Below are positions 23,769 through 35,029 of a stretch of DNA of 64,000 bases, in pieces. Numbering within the stretch: position 1 is the stretch's first letter; every line of letters starts with the position of its first letter. The stretch covers positions 27,142,001-27,206,000 of the forward strand of contig NC_084896.1 of the NCBI RefSeq assembly GCF_958979055.1, in the 5' to 3' direction. The notes beneath the pieces were generated by a model. It searched no databases. It was not told the origin of the DNA and saw only the letters and a program-made list of their open reading frames with translations. The translations under genes were made by a program, and so were the position numbers. Origin of the DNA: Alnus glutinosa (lineage: Eukaryota; Streptophyta; Magnoliopsida; Fagales; Betulaceae).

Positions 23769-24450
23769 AAACAATAAAACAATATTAAAAAATATTATTT
23801 AAAGAAAATAAAGTGTGGAATAGAGATTATTGTTCGAGTGATTTTAAGAAAACCAGTGGTTAAAGTAGAGATTGATGCTTTTTTGGTAGCTATTTTAACT
23901 CTAACTGCTGAAGATGGCCTAAGAGAGTGTTTTCTGTTACAATATAATATAAAGGTAAATATAATTTTAAATATTTTTGAAGTATTTTGTATTTTTCAGT
24001 GTTTATTAATATTTTTTTAAAAAAAATTATCAAACAAATCCAATTATTAATTATAAAGAGATCAAAGAACCAAATCATAGGAGGAATGCTGAGACGATCA
24101 AGAGAACATGAAAAGATAAATTTTTAGTTTAATTCTTTTACATATCTTTTCAAGTACTAGAGGAATTTTATTTTATTTTATTTTTTTTTGGCAAATGACA
24201 TTCATTCAATACAATATAGGAAAATGTTTACTTTCATTTTCTTACACGTCTCGTCTATTTCTGTATAAGAGATGTGCAAATTCACCATTGAATTTATGAA
24301 ACCACATATACGTTCCACAGAGATTCAATTGTATATTTGCAAATAAAATAAAATAAATAAATGTACAAGAAAATGACATCAAATACATCTCAACAAGGGT
24401 GGAGGCACTTAGAGGGTGGATTAACCCTTAAAAATTAATTTTTGCTGGGG

Positions 24451-24551
24451 CATCATATGATTAACCCTATTTTTGCCGGGTCCATGACCCCCCAAAAAAT
24501 TTCAAAACCCTTGAAAAAATTAAATTAAATTTAAAGGTTAATCATATGATG
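24451..24551. repeat. Perfect 16-bp inverted repeat
   Basis: CATCATATGATTAACC (24,451-24,466) and its exact reverse complement (24,536-24,551) enclose 69 bp with C- and A-rich runs. Probably part of a decayed mobile element. Confidence 0.8.
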
Positions 24552-24780
24552 GCTCTGGCAAAAATGAAATTCAACCCCCCTAAAAAATTTACTCTGCTAG
24601 TAAAAACTAGTTTACGTAATAGAATGAAATATGTGTTTTTGACAGATCATTTGCTAGTTTATATTGAGAAATAAATATCTAAGGATTTCATTACATAAAT
24701 GATAATGCATGGATGAATTTTATTTCATGAGAGACCGTCATTGAACACACTTCGAAAGAGATACAAAGTTCTTTTTTGGT

Positions 24781-24781
<1 letters not shown>

Positions 24782-24811
<30 letters not shown>
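24782..24811 (+). repeat. Poly-T tract, ~30 T
   Basis: Long T run; could be the reverse-strand poly(A) tail of an old retroposon, but no matching target duplication was found. Confidence 0.85.
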
Positions 24812-24812
<1 letters not shown>

Positions 24813-26289
24813 TTGTACATGTCTATAACAAACTATAACATTTTTGTAATTCGTAAGAAAATTTATTTTTAAAGATATTTTATAGGCATGTAACTTTTAT
24901 ATATAATACTTATGACTTATGACTTAATATGAAATTAAGTTTAAGACTTGTCTATTTTTATTTACATGCGTGCACATATAGAAGAACTACATATTTAATT
25001 AGGTTCAGACCCACTAAAAAATTCCTTGTTCTTCTCTTCATCTCAATACAATAAGAATAAAAATCACATATACAATATCACTCAAAAATAAACAATATAA
25101 GATAGAACTAAAAATAGGCCAAAAACTTCATCAAATAAAAAAGTCGCAGGAGAACCTAACGATTTAAGAGAAGTAACAAATCAAAGCTAAACATCAATGG
25201 ATTGTTGGAGGAATGAACTTGTATCACAATGGATCTACTAATACTAACTCGTGTGCACTTGCCAATAAAAAAAAATTACCCAAAACAAATGGCCGGACGT
25301 TATTCATTCTATGGTGATACAATAAATAATCACCCTAGCTAGGTCCATTCAAGCGACTTCTACATAAAAAATAATAAGAGAGGTATAAACCCGCTATGGA
25401 GAGGTATCTCCCGCTCTCTCCATTAAGTTCCCTCTTATATAATTATTTACTGACTTAAGCATTGGAGGCTCTTTCAATCTTTTGAGACTAGTGGTTTCCG
25501 GTTTCTTTTTATCTTGTTTTGCAAGAGCCCCGTTGCCAATCCGACAATACAAAAAAATATGCTTCAACATTTTATGATCTACGCTCGGACTTTGGAAAAT
25601 TTATTTTGAGCTGAATTTATAGTGCTTTAGGTCAAGCACTTGGGAGGTCTTTACCTGCTGGTTTACTATTTATGTTGGTTAGATCTAGAGTTAGAGCTAT
25701 ATCTAAGTCTAACATGTGAACAAGTTTGACAATATTTTCACTATGAGCCACATCATTGGTGTGAACAATGAATTATGCACAAAAGTATATAATTGAACAG
25801 ATCGTGACTTGTTACCCCACATGCATGTTCACGACATGCACTATCGTTATCAACTATATATGTACATACACAGGATATATATAATTTATTAATTTTCAAA
25901 ATAAAGAACCCCACAGAGATTCATATTTGAATCTTGGGTTAATTGATTCAAAATTCAAAGAAGAAAGCTGTTGCGGTCCTGGCAGCCATTCAAAAGCAAT
26001 CACGAGATGTACGTGTAAGACTTCAGAATATTGACATGTTTATAAAGAAACTCAAAATTTGATAACTGTGATATATATGTCGTAATCATGCCACGCACAA
26101 GACAATATATATGTAGATTGTACAAGAGATAAAATCGACATGTTATGCACTTCCTTTTCCTAATCAACATGATATACATTTTTTAATGTTACACGTACAA
26201 TTCTATTGGAGAGGAAGCAATTGTCATAATAATTGTCATGCTGATGCAACCAAATGAAACTTATAACTGTCATTCGTATTTATATTATT

Positions 26290-26975
26290 GTTCCGTTTGT
26301 TTCGACGTAAAATGTTTTTTGTCGTAAAATATTTTCAATAAAATTATTTTTCAGAAAAAAATGATTTTCTTAAAAAATATTTTTCGGCGTTTGACTTGTA
26401 CGAAAAAATACTAACGGTGTAAAATAGAATTTGGCAACCGCCATCGAAATTCGACGACGTCTGGTCATCATCGCCGGATTCTGGTTCGGCCGGAATTCGG
26501 CAAAAATTTATGGATTTCGGCCGTACTGATCATATTATGGCCAGTTTGATCGGAATTCGATCCGCTAGAATCTGGCAACGTCCATGGATTCCAGAAGAAA
26601 TTTTCAGGTTTCTGCCAAACTGGTCGGAATCCAGACGATACGGTTGGAATTCAACTGTACTTGTCAAATTTCGGCCAATTTGGCCTAAACCTGGTCAGTG
26701 CCGTTGGATTTCGGCAATCGGATACCAAAATTTGAGGATATTCAACAGTAGAGTCGGGCTACCAATAAACTCCAATACTCGACGACAGCGGATTCCCACA
26801 AACGTGCGTGCAAGAACGAAGAGTTTAAATCCAGAAAACGATTTACGATTTTTCCAAAAATTAATTAGGATTTTGCAGTCAAACTGAAATTAAATGATTT
26901 CTGTTGACCATTATTTTTGCCCGTACCAAACACAAAAAAAATGTCAAAAATATTTTACACCAAAACAAACAGAGC
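26290..26975. mobile_element. Non-autonomous TIR element with CGG/GGAATTC-rich interior, ~686 bp
   Basis: Left end GTTCCGTTTGTTTCGACGTA and right end (reverse complement) GCTCTGTTTGTTTTGGTGTA are imperfect inverted repeats that continue as AAAATGTTTTTTG / AAAATATTTTTG. The interior carries many CGGAATTC and GATTTCGGC words. No good target duplication (the flanking 8-mers agree at 5 positions). No transposase. A 125-codon open frame within is a by-product of the repeats. Confidence 0.6.
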
Positions 26976-27959
26976 ATACAACTATTATCACAACTTGTTG
27001 AATACAATTAGTAAACCCATTTCTACCAATCACCCTCACCGCCAGATTTCATGCACCATTGGATTTTTTGAAAGCTTTGTTGAAACAATAGCTGCCTATC
27101 CACTATTCACACCATAAAAAGTTTTTTTTTTTTTTTTTTTTCATTTTCCTTTTTTTCTCTTTCTTTTACTCCATATTTCTTTCACATTTTTTCTCACACA
27201 AAATAATATTTAAATGCAAATAAATAATAGAATATAAAATTCATTAGAAAAAAAATAAAAAAATAATAATTAAAAAAAATAATTATATTTTTTTAATACT
27301 ACTTTAACTATTATTGTTGAACATCCATGCCATGCATGCTCTAATGCTAATGCCTTGTGCCCTTGCACATTCAATGCTCCAAGTCATACTTTTTTATTGC
27401 GATATGTGATGTGACGTATAATCTCAACAAAAACATGTGAATTGAGTAGTTCACGAGTGGGGAAAAAAGAAGTAGGGTTAAATTTGGGCCATTAACAAAT
27501 AGTCTTTTGGTTTAAAAATTTGAGAGTTGTTACACATCATTTTTCGGTCAATTTGCTGACAATCTATTTTGCAAATTAATTATTAGATTTGTTGTCCCAT
27601 ACAAGGTTTATTTAATAATCTAAATTAAAAATAAAAATTATCAAATACAATTTAAAAGAATTACCGTTGCTCTCTTAAAATTGCTTTCTATTTCTAATTT
27701 GATTAGGAGAAAAAAAAAATACTACTAAAATTACGTATATTTGGGTATGTTTATTAATAAATAATTTAAAATATAAAACACTTTAAATTGTTATATCTTT
27801 TTGTCATGTTTCAAACATTTTTTCAAATCAAAAACCAAAAACCAAAACACAAAACAACAAACCGTCCCACCAATCTACCGCATTGCAGGTACACTCATCC
27901 ACGTCATGTCTCTAGCACGTTTCCAACCAACAGTTTGGAATGGAATAATTCCTATTCCA

Positions 27960-28230
27960 ATTGACAGTAATTTTTAGGCTTTCCGCAATTTGGATTGTCG
28001 TGTCAACTCATCGGATTAGCGTGTCAATCCATTTAACTAATTTGATAAAAAAATGTGTAATTATCACGTTATAAATATGTTATAAATTGATTGATGGGTC
28101 ATAAACGGATCATAAACGTATTATAAACAGGTTGGTAGGTCATAAACGGGTTGACGGGTCATAAACGAGTTATAACCTAAACCCAAACTCTCTATATTCA
28201 TGTCGTGTTCGTGTCAAATTCGCGGAATGT
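27960..28230. repeat. GGTCATAAACG-rich repeat tract
   Basis: GGGTCATAAACGG, GATCATAAACG, GGTCATAAACGGGTTGACGG and GGTCATAAACGAG follow each other, flanked by CGTGTCAACTC and CGTGTTCGTGTCAA. Short-word repetition like this is typical of sequence near transposon ends; no element borders found. Confidence 0.5.
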
Positions 28231-28839
28231 ATCAAAATTGTCAAGCTTAGTAATTTTGTAAAAGATTTATATTAGACCCACTTATTCAAATAATCTTAGA
28301 CCGCTTGAATGCTTGATTATTTACTCAGGCCCGATGCTAAAGACTTTTTTGAAATAAATTAAATTATGAGAGAAAAGTATATTCAATGCATAAAATAATT
28401 AGTCTATCATTTATATTTGAGGTATGAACCTATTTATAGACAAAGAAATAGAGTCAAACTTAAACTAAATTTACTATTTCTACTTGATCTATGAGTGCTT
28501 GAAATTTGATTTGCTTTTAGAGTTCTATCTCTATTTAACTGGAAGTTAAACTGTTAGACCACATTCTTCTTAGGATTATTCACAATATGTACAAATAAAT
28601 TGTGGCATGTTCAGCCGTCCGGCCACTTATTCAGACAATTGCTACCGATTCAGACAGAGAATCTTATCCTTATTTCCGATCCCATGCGGCCGGGCCCTTT
28701 CTGGCCCCTCATCATCAGTGCCTTTTGCATATTTATTGCTCTCTTCGTCATGCTCCAAGCTGTACCTCTGACTCCTCAATAGGCCAGCAGCATATCCCCT
28801 CGACATTGAACCAACGTCACTTTTACCAGCACCAAAGCA

Positions 28840-29289
28840 ATGAATGGTTATTCAAAGATCAAAGCCATTAACACCCAGAAATCAAGATCCATGGATTTCT
28901 CGGATGTTTTCTCATTTCCTCAGACCCCAGAAGCCACCAAAGAAACTGACTCAGACCCCAAATCGAAAGGCCACGAAGGCAGTCAAATCAAGGAGTCCAA
29001 AACAGAGAAAGAAGATGGAGATGGCAATGGGGAGAAGTTTGGCTCTGTTTCTTCGACTTCTGGATTCCAGTCTACAGTGAAGAGGGCATTCTCTGTGAAA
29101 AGATCTTCCTCCGTTTCAGAGAGGTACTGTAGGATCTATGATCAGTCTGTGACACTAGCATCACCCATTGATGCCGATGATGATGGTGATGAAGGTGGGG
29201 ACACAATGAGGGAGACAAGAAGATCCATGAAGAAGAAGCATAGAGGAGGCAAGATCCTCAAAGCCTGTAAGCGCCTTTTTGGACTGTAG
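28840..29289 (+). CDS. Uncharacterised plant protein, single exon, 149 aa
   Basis: Intronless frame from ATG 28,840 to TAG 29,289. A second in-frame ATG at residue 18 (MDFSDVFSFPQTPEATKE) may be the true start, because the first 17 residues are basic and unremarkable. Layout: an acidic/polar middle (KESKTEKEDGDGNGEKFG), a Ser-rich basic block (VKRAFSVKRSSSVSERYCRI), an acidic patch (DADDDGDEGGDT), then a very basic tail ending KILKACKRLFGL. The tail resembles short amphipathic or nuclear/membrane-anchoring tails of small plant proteins, but I cannot name a family or function. Codon use and composition look coding, and a plausible 3' UTR with T-rich stretches follows. Upstream, 28,600-28,800 is GC-richer leader-like sequence. 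Confidence 0.75.
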   Translation: MNGYSKIKAINTQKSRSMDFSDVFSFPQTPEATKETDSDPKSKGHEGSQIKESKTEKEDGDGNGEKFGSVSSTSGFQSTVKRAFSVKRSSSVSERYCRIYDQSVTLASPIDADDDGDEGGDTMRETRRSMKKKHRGGKILKACKRLFGL

Positions 29290-29752
29290 CTTAATAGCTT
29301 TCCTTTTTATGTAAGTGGCTTAATGAGTTGCAGAGATGCCAGCTGCTCAGGCTTTTTATATAAAAACTTTTTGTTAAGCTCAAATCATGGGGTGCTTAAG
29401 CTTTTGCTTACTTTCCTTTTTTACTGGACTTTGATCGGGGGAAAAGAAAATTTTTGGATGATTAATTTCTTGTTTGGATGGATTTTAGATTAGATTAAAC
29501 TATCTTGCTTTTTGTTGCAGAGGCTCTTTGTTTTTTGGTTTTTTTTCCTTAAATTCTGTAGTAATTTTAGCTTGGAAGCTATGACATGTTGGCTACAAGA
29601 TTTATATTTTGTTATGGAGTGCTTTTTTATTTTATTGTTTTCTTGATTGTGTTTGATGGTGAAAGGGCTCAAGAAGAAAATTAGATCTTTAGATGTATTG
29701 AGTAATTAATTATAATGGTGTATTTATTATGTGTTTGATTAGTGAGTAAAGC

Positions 29753-29788
<36 letters not shown>

Positions 29789-31932
29789 TTGTTACAGAAC
29801 TTAAAAAATAAAGGTATTTCCAATTGTGGGTAACTTACGAATAGTGAATTATCCTAAAGATTGGTTAACATCTCTCTTTCAACACTTTTTAAAGTTGTGT
29901 TCACAAAGTTCATCAAATGACAATCATTGCTGCAATGTTTTATGATGCAAGTATCTTACTATTCTAAGCGTGTTTCAAATGGCGTAAGTGTAATATTAAC
30001 CATGTATATATAAATTATTGGATACCCTTAATTTTCAACTAGTTTTAAGGGTGAGTTCTATCTAAGATTTACATCATTTGGTATCAGAATCAGGTTCCAT
30101 GTCGAGTATGGATTCGAACATAGTTTGTCAAGTATGAGATTGAATGGGTTGCGATTTTGTGGTCGAGTTACAGAGAAGACAACTTATAGGTTAATTAAAA
30201 TGTTTTAGTACTATGGATGAGCATAGTGTTTAAGTCGTTAAATAAGCCATCAAAAGAGAAAGAACTACTCTCCCTTTGTAAGTCGATTTTTCAGGGTGAA
30301 TTTCACTTAAAATTTATATCAAAATCCTTGGCAAATTGATGATAATAGAACTGATTGAATGTAAGGAAAAGCACATAGAATGTGTGCCTAGTTTTACATG
30401 CTTAAAATCATTCAGGGTATTATACACAGATCGTGATGAGGTGGATGGGAGCATTCTCATCATAGTTGGGCTCTTTTATTTTTTATTTTTGTTCTTGTTA
30501 GTTCTAGATCCATGCGATATTTGCTAATTAATCACAAAATTTATATATGGTACCATCCATTATGGAGGAGTGGTCACCCTGCAATTATTTTTATTCTTCA
30601 AGTTGTATAAGAAGGAATATATCAAGATTGAAAATCCATTACTTAAAAACAAAGACATAAGAAATTTGTCGTCCTGTAAAGATGATGATATATGAAAAAC
30701 TAACCAATAAAAAGCAATAATGCGAACATAAAAAATTATTACTATTACAATCCCCATCAAAATTTTATTCTAAATTGGGTTGAAATAAATATTTTCAACC
30801 CAATATATTAAATTGACATATATTTTTAAAAATGCATGTGAAAATCAAATATTTTAAGGACATATGTCAATTTAATAGGTCGAATTAGAGTCTGTTTGGA
30901 TTTGTGATTTAAAATAGAGATTTTAAAATGTATGATTTGAAAAATACAATTTTTAAAAACGCAGTTAAGCGTTTGATAAAATCGCAGTTTCTCATTTAAA
31001 TCGTGTGTTCTTAAAAGACACACTTTCCTACTATTTGAAAAATAAATTTTTCTACATTTTTAAATCTCTTTTGTTTAATAAAAAATAAAAATAAAAACAC
31101 ACTTACAAACAATACATTTTTTTTCCTGAGCAAGGAGACTAAAGATATATCTAATTAATATCTAATACTGTAAATTTAGAAAAAGATTCCAATAAAAGCC
31201 CCTCCCTTTAGTTTGTAACTGTGAATTGAATATTAATTAAATGAATAAAGTGAATATTGAATGAAGAAAGAGATGAAATCAAGGGGAAAAAAAAAAAACA
31301 AAAAATGCAAAGAGAATGGTTTGGAAAAAAAAAAGAGAAAGAAATGGAAGAACAAAAGTCATTTGGATTCATAATCCATATAAAAATAGAAACTAAAAAT
31401 AAAAAAAGAAAAAAAAGAAATATCGAACTAGTTCTGATAATGGGCCTTTAAGGCCCAAAACCTCTTCGGTTCTCATTCTGTATCCAAGTCCTGCTGCAAC
31501 TAAAGCTGCATGGAAGCCATCTAGTAAAGCACGTGTCATCAGTATTAGCGGCCAGGTGCATCTATGATTATTTGAATCTTAATACGCCTAAATTTGAATT
31601 AAATGACTAGATATTATGTATATTGTATTTTTATCATATATATATACTAATAAAATTTTAATAGTAAAATAAATGTCCCCAATTAGTCAATTTTCAAGTT
31701 ATTCCGGGTTAGAATTCTTAATTATTATTTCTAAATTAAGTAGTAGACATTTTATCTTATCAGCATTTTCTATTTTATTATTTTCTATAATTATAATTTT
31801 CATACACAAAATAATAAAAATAGGAATCCATATATTAGGAAAGCGTAAGATAAAAACACGTGGAAAAAGAGAGATAGAGGGATGGAAATCCATTGAAAAT
31901 ATAGCGGCGGAGACGTATGCAGCAGAAAGAGA
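29290..31932. other. AT-rich intergenic region
   Basis: 3' UTR of the 28,840 gene, then a run of about twenty T followed by twelve A at 29,753-29,790, and long AT-rich stretches without a coding frame. 30,885-31,110 begins GTCTGTTTGGATTTGTGATT, a form often seen at hAT-type MITE ends, but I could not pair it with a convincing right end. Confidence 0.6.
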
Positions 31933-32115
31933 CGAGTAATGCTACATATCACCTTTATGTTTTCCTTTTATCCTTCTAAAATTGATGTGACTCTTAAAAT
32001 TACCACTGAATTTATGATAGACCACTGTTAAATTTTGATCTGATGGTAATTTTAAGAACCACATCAATTTTGAGGGATAAACGAGAAACATAAGGATGAT
32101 ATGTAACATTACTCG
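31933..32115. mobile_element. MITE with long inverted repeat and 8-9-bp TSD
   Basis: Terminal CGAGTAATG / CATTACTCG are perfect inverses. Pairing continues over ~75 bp on each arm (CTAAAATTGATGTG with CACATCAATTTTGAG; TTAAAATTACCA with TGGTAATTTTAAG). The flanking direct repeat is GAAAGAGA (31,925-31,932 and 32,116-32,123; a following C is shared, so 8 or 9 bp). The TSD fits hAT or Mutator-like machinery. It sits ~270 bp upstream of the PB1 gene start codon. Confidence 0.85.
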
Positions 32116-32386
32116 GAAAGAGACAGGGAACAACAGAGAGGTGTGTACGTACGTGGAAACAGTAAACCTTGTTTCTTCTAAACAAACACCCCCACATCCG
32201 TCTGTTTTCACTTCCTATTTTTGGGAAAATCTTCTAAATTAATCACCCTCAAACCTCTCTCGATTATTCTCGATCTCCTCCCATATTTATCTTTTTCCAT
32301 TTAACCATCGTTCATTCATTTTAATCTCTTTCTTTTTCTCCTTTCATCTTCTTCTTCTTCATATTTTCTGTGTATATATATAATTA

Positions 32387-35029
32387 ATGGTGGGTGAAGA
32401 AATTCAAGGGGGCGACAATGGCGGAGTGATGGATGAAGGGACGTTGTCGCCTAAGAACAGGGTGAAGTTCCTGTGCAGCCATGGCGGGAGGATCCTCCCT
32501 AGGCCCACCGACGGTCAACTCAAGTACATGGGTGGTGAGACACGTGTCATCGCCATCCCTCGTGACATCACTTTCTCAGGTTAATTTTGTGCATAGATTG
32601 ATGGAGGATGTATTTTAATTTACATGCAATATTATACGTACATATATACATGCAGACTTGTTTCATATTTATCCGACATTACACATTTTTAGGTTATTTA
32701 ATGGCCTCTGTCAACGTATATATGTGTGTGTCTATATATAATTATGTTTTTTTTTTTTTTAAGAAAAAATATCTCTTATATATATTAGAGATATAGGTTG
32801 TATTTGTTTTGAGGAAAATATATAACTCCTGTGCAAAAAGAAAAAAAAGAAAAGAAAAAAAAAAGAAAAGGAAAGTGAATCATATTTGTGTATTCTTTTT
32901 CTTTTTAAGGGTATTATTAATTAGAGATAGAACAAGATACACCCGTGAGGATCATGGTCCTCAAATTTTAAAATTTATACATAATTTGAGACGAAACCAT
33001 GAGGTCCTTAGCCTTGGGACCCCTTGGTTTCGTCTCTAAGTGTATGATGCTTTGGATTGGCCTCACACGATCTCAAAATTTGTGCATAGTTTGAGACGGA
33101 ACCAGGATGCCCTTGGCCCTGGGACCCTTTGGGGCATCCTGGGACCCTTTGGTTTTGTCTCTGGTTATATATATGATGCTTTGGATTGGGTTGAATTGGA
33201 TTGTGAAAGAGTTTCACGAATGATTTAAGTTTCATTTTGATCTATATATGCTAGCCACTAGGTAATCATATAAATGATTAAAAAATTAGAACTTCAATTG
33301 TTATTAGTCTTTTTGAGTGTTAGTATGTTCTTGATTTTATTACAAATGGTATCAAAGCATAGAGACATGTGTTAAGAGTCAAACATTGATTATCTACCAA
33401 AATTTAATATGGGTGTTTGTCACACGTACGTAGTTGTCCCTTAAAATTTTAATATAGGTCCGAATAGTCTCTCACATAGGATTGTTCATTGCATATGCAA
33501 TAGACAACTTCATTGTACCGGATCCCAATTCATTCTTCGGACCATCAAGTTGGTTAACTCAACCAAAAAAGAAATGGAAAAGTTCATGAAAAAATATAGA
33601 ACACTTTATTTTCTCTGTCTCCAACTTTTATTTGGAGCTTGAGCATGTCCTTTTGAATGGCCAAAATTCACTAGAACTTAAGCAACTTCTTGTCTTGTGC
33701 ACCATGTCATTCAGAGTGCTGTCATTATATATAGTGTTTAGCTTCAAGAATTGTTTAAAAAAAAAAATTAAAAAAAGAAAGAAAGAAAGAAAGAAAGAAG
33801 AAGAAGAAGAAGAAGAAGAAATCTTCACTTACTACACCTAATCTTTTATTACTTTTGCAATTATACTTTTAAAGCTTAAAAAGTGTTAATTTAGGAATAC
33901 CATATTTCATAAGTTTGCAATGTCAACACTCTCATCCAAATTCTTCATTAAATCAAATGATTGATTAGTGAAATCCTCAAAATATTCCTAATATGTTTAT
34001 AAAATTACAAAAATACCTTGAATTTTGATGGGAGTAGTTTGGGGATTTCATTTATTTCGTTATAATTTAAAAGTTTGACATTACAAGCTTTTGAAAGACG
34101 AAAACCTTAAATTAATACTTTTAAATTGAGGATATGATTACAAAAGTGACTAACTTTTGACATTTGCTAAATGCAATAATATAATTACATTGTCATTTTC
34201 CTTGTGGTCTCTTCTTTGTTGTTAAACAGAGCTAATGAAGAAGTTAACTCCACAGTTTGATAAGGAAATGGTCCTCAAGTACCAAGTAATCCCTGAGGAT
34301 CTTGATGCTCTTGTGTCCGTCAGATCTGAGGAGGACCTAAAGCACATGCTCGATGAATACGACCGCCATGAAAGCCAAGGAACTCCAAGGCTCCGAGCCT
34401 TCTTGTTCCCGTCCATCAACCCGATCATAGTCGAGAACCAAGCAGCCGCAGCCTTCATCGAACCACCCCATGCACTAGATCAGCAGCGCTATATTGATGC
34501 CATCAATGGCATAACTCGTACAACTTCCGGTCGTTCTAAGCTCACTTTCAATGTCTCATCCGCCTATTCTTCTCCCCACTGCTCTTCCCCAAAAGCCCAA
34601 AATGTTGATAATTCTATGACCAATGACACCAACTTTATTAATGGTCGAGTTCCGATGCATAAAGTCCGGAGCTCTCCTAGCCTCCGCAGCCTCAACAACT
34701 TCCAACACCACGGCAACGGCGTCGGAAATGGCAATGGAAACCACCTCTTTTACCAGTACCACCAAAGCCGTCAACAACACCATTTCCATGGCTACCATTC
34801 TAGACCACCATTGGATCCTCACAAAGGTGTTGACATGGGGAGGAGCTTAATGGGTTATGGCGGCGGCATAAACCATTATCAGCCATCGAGTAGGCAGCAC
34901 AGAGAGAGTGGATCGGCCGGCTGTGGGTATTGCAATGAGTGCGGGGTGTCTGTTTGTGGCAGTGGCGGGGTTGATAGATCAGGAACTGGAAGTCTTCCTC
35001 GGAGTCCAAGAAAGGCCACTTGGGAGTGA
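32387..35029 (+). CDS. Octicosapeptide/Phox/Bem1p (PB1) domain protein, two exons, 330 aa
   Basis: Exon 1 is 32,387-32,579 and exon 2 is 34,230-35,029; the GT-AG junction splits a Glu codon (...DITFS/E/LMKKLTPQF). The PB1 domain spans about residues 24-112. It has the plant-type start KFLCSHGGRILPRPTDGQLK with the basic residues of a type II surface, and the acidic OPCA stretch VIPEDLDALVSVRSEEDLKH. PB1 domains mediate protein-protein heterodimers. The rest is low complexity: a Ser/Pro stretch, VRSSPSLRSLNNFQHHG, and Gly/Asn- and His/Gln-rich tracts (HLFYQYHQSRQQHHFHGYHS). A Cys-rich CGYCNECGVSVCGSGG lies near the C-terminus. This fits the plant PB1 family of the At5g09620/At5g64430 type, function unknown. 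TATATATATAATTA just before the ATG and a CT-rich leader are seen. The 1,650-bp intron holds two hairpin repeats and a MITE. Confidence 0.92.
32988..33161. repeat. Two hairpin units in 105-bp direct repeat, PB1-gene intron
   Basis: Unit 1: GAGACGAAACCA (32,988) and TGGTTTCGTCTC (ending 33,036), perfect 12-bp arms. Unit 2: GAGACGGAACCA (33,093) and TGGTTTTGTCTC (ending 33,161). Both are preceded by AATTT-rich ATAATTTGAGAC-like sequence and followed by ATGATGCTTTGGATTGG, so the whole is a diverged direct duplication of a foldback of GC-rich loop sequence (CTTGGGACCC). Confidence 0.8.
33775..33820 (+). repeat. (AAAG)n/(GAA)n compound microsatellite
   Basis: GAAA units pass directly into GAA units within the PB1-gene intron. 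Confidence 0.9.
33842..34160. mobile_element. Foldback MITE in PB1-gene intron
   Basis: Left arm ATTACTTTTGCAATTATACT and right arm (reverse complement) GTCACTTTTGTAATCATATC, followed on both arms by TTAAAAAGT...TTAATTTA-like and AAG...TTTGCAATGTCAA / AAGCTTGTAATGTCAA. Arms ~100 bp. Related sequence (CACTTTTGCAATCATATCCT) occurs at 57,900. Confidence 0.65.

Larger units (their letters stand above)
22956..23919. mobile_element. PIF/Harbinger-like non-autonomous element, 964 bp
   Basis: Terminal inverted repeats GGCCATTTCCGGTAGAAG and CTGCTGAAGATGGCC (imperfect; pairing continues into CTCTATTTTAACCAAAAAG / CTATTTTAACTCTAACTG). The flanking direct repeat is TAA (22,953-22,955; 23,920-23,922), the 3-bp TWA duplication typical of PIF/Harbinger. 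No transposase frame. The interior is unusually GC-rich and gene-like (CTCT-rich leader, TTAGGGTTCGACGAAG), with repeated GAGGTGCCGATTTT words, a 70-bp tandem duplication and a GA tract. This could be captured host sequence. Confidence 0.7.
21561..28839. other. Gene-poor AT-rich spacer with several inverted-repeat elements
   Basis: I find no convincing coding gene. Recognised structures are listed separately: foldback 21,798-21,922; Harbinger-like element 22,956-23,919; perfect inverted repeat 24,451-24,551; T30 run at 24,782; TIR element 26,290-26,975; a run of about twenty T at 27,121; and a tract at 27,960-28,230 with recurring GGTCATAAACG words. The stretches 24,600-26,280 and 27,150-27,950 hold nothing I can name. 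Confidence 0.65.

Noticed and set aside
26510-26887. 125-codon frame
   Set aside because: Made of the repeated CGGAATTC/GATTTCGG words inside the TIR element at 26,290; no protein family.
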